DNA from: Actinomycetota bacterium
GTDB taxonomy: Bacteria; Actinomycetota; Acidimicrobiia; Spongiisociales; ZC4RG35
Reading direction: 5' to 3'
Length of the DNA: 6,337 nt
Assembly: GCA_027296205.1 (NCBI GenBank)
Contig: JAPUJM010000212.1
Coordinates: 1-6,337 of the forward strand
The translations under genes were made by a program, and so were the position numbers. Below are positions 1-5,936 of the stretch, piece after piece. The notes under the pieces are model-generated. The model did no database searches, was not told the DNA's origin, and saw only the letters and a program-made list of their open reading frames with translations. The stretch's first letter is position 1, and each line of letters begins with the position of its first letter.

Positions 1-1722
1 CACCTGATCGAGACCGAAATTCGGGTTGGCCACGTATCTCGGCTCGCCGGGGGAGGATTGGGCAAACCGATCCGAGACGATTCCCTTTATGTGGATCGCG
101 TCGGGGCCGCCCTCTGCGGGGACCCAGACCTTGGTCTCGCCGCCGCTCTGCTCGCCTTTGACGGTCCGCCCGTCGTTGTCGCCAAAAATGCGAACTGTGA
201 TCGAAGTGCCGGTGTACTGGGTGTCGATCATGATCGCCTTGTCGGTGTCGTTGCGAAAGACGAGGTTTGGTGTTGTCCAACTGATCGTGGCCTCGATCCC
301 CTCGGGATAACGGGTGAAGTAGAACGAGTGAGGGCTGTGGGTCACGTCCTCATAGCCACCCCAGAAGATGGCGTTGTAAGTGGTGGTGGCGAACTGGCTG
401 ACACCACCACCGACCGTGTCCTGGAGTTGCCCGGCGATGATTGTCCCCGCCGGCACATACCCCTTCGCCGTCGTTCTCTGGCCGACGTGCTCGTTGAGGT
501 CGAATTCGGATCCGGACCTGACGATGACCATGTCCATTGCGTCGGCCATCAAGTGGATATTGTTCACCCGGTCCTGGCAGCACGAGTGGTATGTGGTGAA
601 TGACGAGACCAGATGGTTGATGCCCAGGCTCTCGAGGGATTCGGTGGTCACATCGGGGTCGGCATCCTCGACAAGGGGAAGTTGCCCCAGCCTTCCACTC
701 GTCATTCCCGCCTGAAGAAGCCTCTGCGCCGTCTCCACCTCGTCGATCCTGGTCCCGTGGAGGCCTGGAACGATTTCGTTGGAGTCGCCCGAGATCTTAA
801 ATCGGGCGTCGACCGGGCTGGCTTCGTACTCGGACCTGACCGACTCGAGAAAACCGCTGATGGTCCCCGGGTCGAACGAATGGACGATCTGAGGCGCGGA
901 AGAGGCGATTGTCTCCGACCGGTAAGCCGCGGCCAACTGGGTGGTGGTGAACACCAGGTCGCTGTCGTTGTAGACCAGACGAATCGAGTCGGAGAGGAGC
1001 CGGTTGGCTTCTGCCAACGCGTCGTCTATGTCCGAGTCGGTCAGCCTCGGAATAATCGTCTCCGTGGGCAGTGGCTTCGCCTTCGGCACCTCGGCGAGAA
1101 GGCTCACCTCGATGATCTCGGTGCTTTCGCTCCGATTGAGACCGATGCCGGTGGCGGGGTAGACGGGCTGGGGGACGCCATCCGACATCTCTATGGAACC
1201 GAGGCTGATGGGTTTCGAGATGACCCCGGAATCCCAGTCGTCGAAGATCTGGTTCATCGATGCGGTCTCGGTGGAGCCACTGAGACCGAGCTCGGTGGTC
1301 GCGAAGACGTGGCGAAGCCACCAGAGGAACTGATATGCGGCGTTGCCCTCCCGTCCGACACGCATCGCCTCGTCGACGACCGCTTCTTCGTCGACATCGA
1401 AGCCGGCTTCCGCCGGGTTCAAGAGCACGCCCTGGCTGTCGATCGTGAAGGCAGCGGTCCTTGCCAGATACTGATCCTCGACGGCGAGGATCGCGCTGAT
1501 CGCTTCTTCGTGACTCAGGCCACCGATGGGTGTGCCCACCACATCGACGCGCCCCATCACCTCGTCCGAGGAGAGGTTTCGTGTAAGCCCGTATGCCGCA
1601 AACAACACCACGAAGAACCCGGCTACCACGATCACGGCAGTCAGCAATGGATGTATCCGAAAGGAAGGGTGCTTGTTCATGTGAAAGGCCGCCCGATTCG
1701 GCCTGAGCCCTGGACCGGGCAT
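1..1722 (-). CDS. VanW-domain (YoaR-like) membrane-anchored cell-envelope protein, C-terminus cut by window edge
   Basis: Reading leftwards, the frame stays open from an ATG at 1722 to the window edge (574 codons); an internal in-frame ATG at 1680 would give 560. Numbered from 1680, residues about 9-29 form one hydrophobic helix (LLTAVIVVAGFFVVLFAAYG), an uncleaved anchor with the rest outside the cell. Residues about 60-340 resemble the putative peptidoglycan-binding repeats that precede VanW domains. The VanW domain spans about 360-495: TTYHSCCQDRVNNI near 363-375, the core GGGVSQFATTTYNA from 424, then HSPHSFYFTRYPEG. VanW proteins were first seen in vancomycin-resistance clusters, but their biochemical role is unknown, so resistance should not be assumed. 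The upstream ATG has AGGGG four bases before it; the 1680 ATG has no clear ribosome site, so I prefer 1722. It is divergent from the nuclease gene. Family is confident, start uncertain. Confidence 0.88.
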   Translation of the reverse strand, partial: MPGPGLRPNRAAFHMNKHPSFRIHPLLTAVIVVAGFFVVLFAAYGLTRNLSSDEVMGRVDVVGTPIGGLSHEEAISAILAVEDQYLARTAAFTIDSQGVLLNPAEAGFDVDEEAVVDEAMRVGREGNAAYQFLWWLRHVFATTELGLSGSTETASMNQIFDDWDSGVISKPISLGSIEMSDGVPQPVYPATGIGLNRSESTEIIEVSLLAEVPKAKPLPTETIIPRLTDSDIDDALAEANRLLSDSIRLVYNDSDLVFTTTQLAAAYRSETIASSAPQIVHSFDPGTISGFLESVRSEYEASPVDARFKISGDSNEIVPGLHGTRIDEVETAQRLLQAGMTSGRLGQLPLVEDADPDVTTESLESLGINHLVSSFTTYHSCCQDRVNNIHLMADAMDMVIVRSGSEFDLNEHVGQRTTAKGYVPAGTIIAGQLQDTVGGGVSQFATTTYNAIFWGGYEDVTHSPHSFYFTRYPEGIEATISWTTPNLVFRNDTDKAIMIDTQYTGTSITVRIFGDNDGRTVKGEQSGGETKVWVPAEGGPDAIHIKGIVSDRFAQSSPGEPRYVANPNFGLDQV

Positions 1723-1746
1723 GGTACCCCTGGTCAGGTCGATATC

Positions 1747-1780
1747 TGAACCCGGGATGTCCGGGCGAGGGGTATACGCT
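1747..1780. promoter_or_regulatory. divergent promoter region between VanW and nuclease genes
   Basis: The 60-bp gap separates the minus-strand ATG at 1722 from the plus-strand start at 1783/1789. It holds an inverted repeat, CCCGG (1751-1755) and CCGGG (1761-1765) with a 5-base loop. On the plus strand a -10-like TACGCT (TAnnnT) lies at 1775-1780, which would start transcription at about 1786-1789, on or beside the start codon. GTATAC (1772-1777) is self-complementary and could serve either strand. No good -35 is visible. This is pattern matching only. Confidence 0.3.
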
Positions 1781-1782
1781 CG

Positions 1783-2565
1783 GTGTCTATGTTGTTGGCT
1801 ATTCCGCAGGTGGTTCCTGGCGATCAGCTGCGTCTCTCTGCTTCGACATACGTGGCGTGGAAGCGGTGTCCGGATTCGGCAAACGCCCGGCTCGAGGGGA
1901 TCTATGCGCCCGACACGCGTCCGGCGTTCCTGGGAAGCCTCGCCCATCGCATCTTCAGTCGTCATCTCAGGGGAGGTTCGATCGCCTCAGATGAGTTTGT
2001 CCAGGCCTGTCGCGAGGAGATAGGCGGTTCAACATTGAACAACAAGCTTGCCGGACTCGAGATGAAGCCATCTGCCCTCGCCGGCGTAATCGAAGAGGTA
2101 CGCGGCCTCTACGACCGTTTCACCAAACTCCCCACCGACGGCTTTGTCGGGTCAGAGGTCGATCTGGAACATGAGACGGACGACGGTATCCAGTTGGTGG
2201 GCACGGTCGACGCTGTCTATCGGGAGGATCTCGGCGGTCACCGGCTTGTCGACTGGAAGACCGGGGAGCTTGGTGCGCCCGAAGACCAGCTCATGTTCTA
2301 CGCACTGCTCTGGGCTCTGGGGCACACCGACCTTCCGGCTTACGTCGAGGCCGTGTCGGTCCGAACGGGAGAGAGGTACCGGACGGTCCCGTCGAGTTCC
2401 GATGTGGAGCGGGTAGCCAAAGAAGTGGCTCAGTTGGCCACCGAGATCCGCACCGCATGGAGTGACGGGTCGAGACTGGAGAAAAGGGGCGGGCCCTGGT
2501 GTCGTTTCTGCCCGATCCTGGACGATTGTGCCGAAGGGCAAACAGTGGAGGCGCTGCTCTCTTGA
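1783..2565 (+). CDS. stand-alone RecB/Cas4-like PD-(D/E)XK nuclease with Fe-S cysteines
   Basis: The 260-residue product carries the PDDEXK_1 (RecB/AddB C-terminal, Cas4-like) signature in order: GSLAHRIF with H55, E125 in GSEVDLEH, GTVDAVY with D143, LVDWKTG with D157 and K159, and a Q169-x3-Y173 motif in DQLMFYALLWA. One N-terminal cysteine (C29, in WKRCPDSA) and a C-terminal C-x2-C-x5-C (C240, C243, C249) match the four ligands of the 4Fe-4S cluster in AddB, AdnA/B and Cas4 nucleases. It should be a metal-dependent DNA exonuclease or endonuclease acting in the cytoplasm. There is no helicase domain, unlike AddB (about 1100 residues), and no cas gene or CRISPR array in the window. Start: GTG 1783 has GAGGGG 10 bases upstream; ATG 1789 lies 9 bases after a TACGCT -10 and could be leaderless. 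The ArsR-like gene follows 46 bases downstream on the same strand. Confidence 0.88.
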   Translation: MSMLLAIPQVVPGDQLRLSASTYVAWKRCPDSANARLEGIYAPDTRPAFLGSLAHRIFSRHLRGGSIASDEFVQACREEIGGSTLNNKLAGLEMKPSALAGVIEEVRGLYDRFTKLPTDGFVGSEVDLEHETDDGIQLVGTVDAVYREDLGGHRLVDWKTGELGAPEDQLMFYALLWALGHTDLPAYVEAVSVRTGERYRTVPSSSDVERVAKEVAQLATEIRTAWSDGSRLEKRGGPWCRFCPILDDCAEGQTVEALLS

Positions 2566-2582
2566 GCGACGAGTGTCTCCTC

Positions 2583-2602
2583 GTCGATACATCGACTATC
2601 GT
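2583..2602 (+). promoter_or_regulatory. probable ArsR-family promoter/operator (14-bp inverted repeat plus -10)
   Basis: GTCGAT (2583-2588), a two-base spacer, then ATCGAC (2591-2596) form a perfect inverted repeat. It abuts a -10-like TATCGT (TAnnnT) at 2597-2602, 9 bases before the ATG at 2612. No purine-rich ribosome site lies before that ATG, so a leaderless transcript fits. ArsR-type repressors usually bind short dyads overlapping their own promoter, so this placement suggests autoregulation. No convincing -35 is visible; TTGAGC at 2562-2567 is too far upstream. Confidence 0.45.
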
Positions 2603-2611
2603 CAATGCGAC

Positions 2612-2944
2612 ATGGATTACTGCTGCACACCACTGTTCGAGGGTGTCATCGACGACTCGGACGCTGCTGAGATGGCCCCGGTTCTAGCCGCGCTGGCTGA
2701 TCCCGCTCGACTTCGAATCGTGTCGATGCTCGCCGGATCTCCCGATGGAGCTGCATGCGGATGTGACCTGGAGGTTCCCCTGGGACTCTCCCAGCCGACC
2801 GTGTCCCACCACCTGAAGGTTCTCCGAGAGGCGGGTCTCGTCGAGGGGACACGTGATGGGCGGTGGATCTACTACCGGGTCGTCCCCGAGCGACTGGCCG
2901 AGATCAGAGACGCTCTTACTCCGGCGTTGGCTGTCTCGGTCTAG
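2612..2944 (+). CDS. ArsR/SmtB-family winged-helix metalloregulator
   Basis: The 110-residue product is the usual size for an ArsR repressor. It has LADPARLRIVSML (residues 28-40, helices before the HTH), the recognition segment LSQPTVSHHLKVLREAGLV (59-77) and the wing TRDGRWIYYRV (80-90). C49 and C51 in ACGCDL sit where ArsR alpha-3 proteins carry their As(III)/Sb(III) cysteines (ELCVCDL). An N-terminal pair, C4-C5, recalls the Cys-Cys pair of actinobacterial ArsR (Corynebacterium type), so a thiolate site for arsenite or a soft metal is likely. The frame extends upstream to 2462, but that part overlaps the nuclease gene and lacks family resemblance, so ATG 2612 is the start. No arsenite pump or reductase gene is nearby. 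The stop overlaps the stop of the convergent amidotransferase gene. Confidence 0.9.
   Translation: MDYCCTPLFEGVIDDSDAAEMAPVLAALADPARLRIVSMLAGSPDGAACGCDLEVPLGLSQPTVSHHLKVLREAGLVEGTRDGRWIYYRVVPERLAEIRDALTPALAVSV
2941..2944. other. shared CTAG carrying both convergent stop codons
   Basis: The tetramer CTAG is self-complementary. The plus-strand ArsR gene uses TAG at 2942-2944, and the minus-strand amidotransferase gene uses TAG on bases 2943-2941. The genes overlap tail to tail, with no room for an intergenic terminator, so transcripts must read into the opposite gene or end inside it. Confidence 0.95.
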
Positions 2945-3663
2945 TCAGTCTCGATAGCCTCGCGGAAGGCATGGAAGAGAGCGTGATGGTCATCGTCCAT
3001 CCGTTCGGGGTGCCACTGGACTCCCAGCGCCCACCAGTCACCTTCACACCGAGCCGCTTCGACGAGACCGTCGTCGGTTCTTCCTTCAACCACCAGACCC
3101 GATGCCAGCACGTCCACGCCTTGATGGTGGAGGGTGTTCACCTTGGCCTCTTCGCTCCCGTATAGACCGGCCAGCAGCGACCCGGGCTCGAAACGGACCA
3201 CGTGACGCCAGGCGTTGATGTCGTCCGGGTCGGTGTTCTCATTGATCAGCTCGTGAACTCCTCCCTCTGATGTGATCTCCTGCTGGAGGGTTCCACCGAG
3301 GGCCACGTTGAGAAGCTGAAGGCCTCGGCAAATCGCGAGCAAAGGCTTGCCTTGTGAGCGTGCTGCCCGAACCAGGGCGATCTCAAACTCGTCGACGGCC
3401 GGATCGTGTCCTCTGGCGTCAGTCACGTCGGATCCGTAGCTCATCGGGTCGACATCGTCCCCGCCTGAAATGAGCAGTCCGTCGACCAGGCTCACCAGGC
3501 GCTCGGCGTCCGCGGCGTCCTGGCCGTTGGGAAACACCAGGGGTGTCATTCCGGTGGAGATCAGCGCTTCTGTGTAATTGGCGGACAGCGTCTGGAGCGC
3601 CTCTCGGCCCAGAAATGTGTCGAGCTCCCTTCTCCACGCGGTGATTCCGACAAGTGGTCTCAT
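2941..3663 (-). CDS. class I glutamine amidotransferase-like gamma-glutamyl hydrolase (PuuD-like, peptidase C26)
   Basis: The 240-residue product has the architecture of gamma-glutamyl-gamma-aminobutyrate hydrolases: an MRPLVGITAW start, LVDGLLISGGDDVDP (59-73, oxyanion region), the nucleophile elbow LLAICRGLQLLNV with C112, NTLHHQGVD (177-184), and GVQWHPE with catalytic H218 and E220. The family cleaves gamma-glutamyl amides such as gamma-glutamyl-GABA in putrescine breakdown; some members act on other gamma-glutamyl conjugates, so the substrate here is open. Its ATG overlaps the stop of the FAA-hydrolase gene as ATGA, and GGAG lies 8 bases upstream of it, so the pair is probably one operon with coupled translation. 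No glutamate-putrescine ligase or oxidase gene of a Puu pathway is visible, which argues against simply naming it puuD. Confidence 0.9.
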   Translation of the reverse strand: MRPLVGITAWRRELDTFLGREALQTLSANYTEALISTGMTPLVFPNGQDAADAERLVSLVDGLLISGGDDVDPMSYGSDVTDARGHDPAVDEFEIALVRAARSQGKPLLAICRGLQLLNVALGGTLQQEITSEGGVHELINENTDPDDINAWRHVVRFEPGSLLAGLYGSEEAKVNTLHHQGVDVLASGLVVEGRTDDGLVEAARCEGDWWALGVQWHPERMDDDHHALFHAFREAIETD

Positions 3664-4541
3664 TCGTCTAACTCCGATTCGTAGTGTTTGGCACCGGGTC
3701 CGCGCGGCGCCCGGATTCCGCGGAACTCCCAGTCGCCCCCAAAGGCTGTCGACAGTACCTCCTCGGAATCACTGGGTTGGGCTCCAATCTCGGGTCGTAT
3801 CTCGATGTCTCCTTGGACGATCGCATTGGTGAGGGCGCCGAGACCCTCGACCTCGACCGTAACCACGTCTCCTGGTTCAACCGGTCTCGACCCCGCCGGT
3901 GTTCCGCTGAGAATCACATCACCCGGGAGGAGGGTGATGGTCCGGGCGATGTCGGCCACCAGATAGTGCATATCCCACTTCATGTCGGAAGTGTTGCCTG
4001 CCTGGGCAATCTCTCCGTTGACGGTCGTCTTGATGTCTTTGTCATGGAAATCCCAGTCGGTGACGAGCCCTGGCCCGATCGGGCACAAGGTGTCGGACCC
4101 CTTGACCCGGAGCATCGACCCCGCATCCGTGTCACGGAAATCGTGGAGCCCGTAGTCGTTGGCGATCGAGTAACCGGCGATGTGATGGGGCGCTTCATCC
4201 GAAGAGACGTTGAAGGCCGTCTCACCGATGACGATGGCGACCTCGCCCTCGAAGTTGAGATATTTGCACCGTTGGGGGCGAATCACCTCACCCATGTGCG
4301 AGTTGAGGGCAGTGGTGGGCTTGTGAAAATAGGTTGGGGCCGCCGGGAGCTTGGTCATGAACTCATCTACCCGACTCCCGTAGTTGAGGTGAACGGCGAT
4401 GATCTTGGACGGTTCCACCGGTGGGAGATGTTGGGCGACGTCGATCTCGACACGATCACCGCCGACGGTGACCAACTCGTCCCCCTCGCGATGGGTCGAC
4501 ACGATCGCACCGTTGTAGATGATCCTTCTGAACTCGGTCAT
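3660..4541 (-). CDS. fumarylacetoacetate-hydrolase-family protein (HpcE/HpaG-like isomerase/decarboxylase type)
   Basis: The 293-residue protein has a single FAH domain. IIAVHLNYGSRVDEF (47-61) is the usual N-terminal motif of the catalytic domain. E98 and E100 in NFEGEVAIVIG, with D129 in ANDYGLHDF, match the Mg2+/Mn2+ ligands, and the conserved LRVKGSDTLCPIGP includes K147. LLPGDVILSGTPAG (204-217) is the late glycine-rich motif. The closest functional types are 2-hydroxyhepta-2,4-diene-1,7-dioate isomerase and 5-oxopent-3-ene-1,2,5-tricarboxylate decarboxylase of aromatic meta-cleavage, but family members also include acylpyruvases and oxaloacetate decarboxylases, so the substrate is not fixed. 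Residues about 246-293 extend past the usual domain end. It is first in a two-gene operon with the amidotransferase (ATGA overlap) and divergent from the P450. No strong ribosome site precedes ATG 4541. Confidence 0.9.
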   Translation of the reverse strand: MTEFRRIIYNGAIVSTHREGDELVTVGGDRVEIDVAQHLPPVEPSKIIAVHLNYGSRVDEFMTKLPAAPTYFHKPTTALNSHMGEVIRPQRCKYLNFEGEVAIVIGETAFNVSSDEAPHHIAGYSIANDYGLHDFRDTDAGSMLRVKGSDTLCPIGPGLVTDWDFHDKDIKTTVNGEIAQAGNTSDMKWDMHYLVADIARTITLLPGDVILSGTPAGSRPVEPGDVVTVEVEGLGALTNAIVQGDIEIRPEIGAQPSDSEEVLSTAFGGDWEFRGIRAPRGPGAKHYESELDE

Positions 4542-4551
4542 TGCGGCTCAC

Positions 4552-4602
4552 GCTAACGAGGCTGCGGTGGTCGAGCGTCAGCTAAGTTTCGGTAGCTAAC
4601 GA
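4552..4602. promoter_or_regulatory. divergent control region of P450 and FAA-hydrolase operon with GCTAACGA repeats
   Basis: The 64-bp gap between the two start codons holds two exact copies of GCTAACGA, at 4552-4559 and 4595-4602, 43 bp apart (about four helical turns). A partial copy, GCTAAG, lies at 4581-4586. AGCTA (4580-4584) and TAGCT (4593-4597) form an inverted repeat with an 8-base loop. TAAGTT (4583-4588) could be a -10 for the P450 gene, giving a very short leader. No Shine-Dalgarno sequence precedes the P450 ATG at 4606. A regulator binding site is plausible, but none is recognised. Confidence 0.4.
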
Positions 4603-4605
4603 TCT

Positions 4606-5865
4606 ATGGCACGCAACGTTCTGCACGCAGACCTCGGTGATCCCAACGCCGACATCACCTCACATGACACATACCTGAGCGGCTTTCCGCATGCCGCCTT
4701 CAAGCGGTTTCGTGAGGAAAGCCCGGTGGCATGGGTCGAAGAGGGTGACGACGGCGCCGGGTTCTGGGCGATAACCAAGCATGCCGATGTCATCGAAGTG
4801 AGTCGGGACTACAAGCGTTTCACTGCTGCCCGCGGCATCCGCATCGAAGAGATGGCCGACGACGAGCTCGATGCCCGTCGCACGCTGATGGAATTCGATC
4901 CCCCCGACCACACCCGGCTTCGTCGTCTGGTCCAGCCCGGATTCACCCCAAAGGTGGTGACGACCTACGAGGCCGCGTTTCGACGGCTTGTGGGGCTTGT
5001 GCTGGACGAGGTTCTTCCCCTCGGTGACTTCGACTTCGTCACCGAGATTGCGCGGGAATTGCCGATACGGATGCTTTGCCGGCTGGTCGGTGTCCCCGAA
5101 GAGGACTCCAGCAAGCTGGTGACCTGGGGCGATCAGATGATCTCCAATGCCGACCCCGAGTACACCCCGGTGATCATCGACAAGGTCGATAGCGACGAGT
5201 ACCGACTCCTTCCGTTCAGGTCTCCGGCAGCCCTGGAGATCTTCCGCTACGCCGAGGAGATCGCACTCCAGCGACGCCAGTATCCGAAGGACGACATCAT
5301 CACCACGCTTCTCACCGCTGAGCCCGATGGGAAGCCTCTCACCGATCTCGAGTTCAAGAACTTCTTCACGTTGATGATGGTCGCCGGCAACGAGACGACC
5401 CGGCACACCATCAGCCACGGTCTGATCTATCTGCACAATCATCCGGACCAGGTGGCCGAGTGGCGTCGGGACCTCGAGGCCGGGTCCGAAGCGGCCACGG
5501 AGGAGATTCTCCGAGCTTCGAGTGTGACGATGCACTTCCGTCGAACTGCGACCGAGGACACCGAGATCAGGGGTGTGCCCATCACGGCCGGAGACAAGGT
5601 TGTCGTTTGGTACACGTCAGCCAACTACGACACCGACCTGCTCGACGATCCATTCACGTTGAACCTGAAACGCGACCCCAACCCGCACATCACCTTCGGC
5701 ACCGGTCGTCATGTCTGCCTCGGGGCAGCACTCGCCAGACTCGAGGTGAGGGTGTTCTTCGAGGAGTTCCTCAGCCGGGTTGCCGACTTCAAAGTGGGCG
5801 AGCCCGATCGTCTTCGCTCCAACTTCATCTCGGGGATAAAACACCTCCCGGTGAAGATTCTCTGA
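4606..5865 (+). CDS. cytochrome P450 monooxygenase (bacterial class I, CYP125/CYP124-like region)
   Basis: The product is a complete 419-residue soluble bacterial P450 with no signal peptide or membrane segment. Landmarks: FDPPDHTRLRRLVQPGFTP (97-115, helix C region), the I-helix oxygen-activation motif AGNETTRHT (260-268, acid-alcohol pair E263/T264), the K-helix ExxR as EILR (E300, R303), the PNPHITFGTGRHVCLG segment with heme-ligand C371, and ALARLEVRVFFEEFL (376-389). The stretch DDPFTLNLKRDPNPH resembles actinobacterial sterol/terpenoid-chain hydroxylases such as CYP125 and CYP124, but the family cannot be fixed without alignment. It needs a ferredoxin and reductase, neither encoded here. 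The ATG at 4606 lacks a ribosome site and sits 17 bases after a possible -10. It is divergent from the FAA-hydrolase/amidotransferase pair, a hint of a shared catabolic route. One oddity: the usual SANRD before the heme segment reads SANYD (Y341). Confidence 0.95.
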   Translation: MARNVLHADLGDPNADITSHDTYLSGFPHAAFKRFREESPVAWVEEGDDGAGFWAITKHADVIEVSRDYKRFTAARGIRIEEMADDELDARRTLMEFDPPDHTRLRRLVQPGFTPKVVTTYEAAFRRLVGLVLDEVLPLGDFDFVTEIARELPIRMLCRLVGVPEEDSSKLVTWGDQMISNADPEYTPVIIDKVDSDEYRLLPFRSPAALEIFRYAEEIALQRRQYPKDDIITTLLTAEPDGKPLTDLEFKNFFTLMMVAGNETTRHTISHGLIYLHNHPDQVAEWRRDLEAGSEAATEEILRASSVTMHFRRTATEDTEIRGVPITAGDKVVVWYTSANYDTDLLDDPFTLNLKRDPNPHITFGTGRHVCLGAALARLEVRVFFEEFLSRVADFKVGEPDRLRSNFISGIKHLPVKIL

Positions 5866-5887
5866 TTTCTTTCTGGTTGGTGGTCAG

Positions 5888-5913
5888 ACCCCTGGAATCT
5901 GTCGGTGGGGTTT
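5888..5913 (+). terminator. weak terminator-like hairpin after P450 gene
   Basis: ACCCC (5888-5892) pairs with GGGGT (5907-5911) around a 14-base loop and is followed by only two more T residues before the next promoter. An alternative stem, CAGA/TCTG, overlaps it. The short stem and weak T-run make termination uncertain. Confidence 0.25.
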
Positions 5914-5915
5914 CG

Positions 5916-5921
5916 TATGAT
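5916..5921 (+). promoter_or_regulatory. -10 element for the 13E12/DUF222 gene (leaderless start)
   Basis: TATGAT differs from the consensus TATAAT at one base. It ends 8 bases before the A of the ATG at 5930, so transcription would start at or next to the start codon. TGGAAT at 5893-5898, 17 bases upstream, is at best a poor -35. TATGAT also sits in its own small palindrome, CGTAT-G-ATACG (5914-5924). Confidence 0.6.
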
Positions 5922-5922
5922 A

Positions 5923-5936
5923 CGAACATATGTTCG
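5923..5936. promoter_or_regulatory. LexA (SOS) box
   Basis: CGAACATATGTTCG is a perfect 14-bp palindrome and fits the Gram-positive/actinobacterial LexA consensus CGAACRNRYGTTCG at every position. It covers the predicted transcription start and the start codon (5930-5932) of the downstream gene and begins 2 bases after its -10. Bound LexA would therefore block RNA polymerase, and the gene should be induced by DNA damage. Confidence 0.85.

Noticed and set aside
1..1722. Vancomycin resistance determinant
   Set aside because: VanW domains are widespread in bacteria without resistance, and no vanHAX-like genes are present.
613..1749. Long plus-strand open frame of 378 codons
   Set aside because: It lies antisense to the VanW gene, has no recognisable domain and low-complexity G/D/R/V-rich composition, and the minus frame has clear VanW motifs.
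1783..2565. Cas4 of a CRISPR-Cas system
   Set aside because: Cas4-like motifs are shared with many RecB/AddB nucleases, and no cas1/cas2 or repeat array is in the window.
2462..2611. N-terminal 50-codon extension of the ArsR frame
   Set aside because: It overlaps the nuclease gene in another frame and lacks ArsR similarity; the promoter and operator signals point to ATG 2612.
3684..4556. Plus-strand open frame of 290 codons
   Set aside because: It is the antisense of the FAA-hydrolase gene, which has all its family motifs; the plus frame shows none.
4660..5535. Minus-strand open frame of 291 codons
   Set aside because: It is antisense to the P450 gene, where the I-helix, ExxR and heme motifs are in the plus frame.
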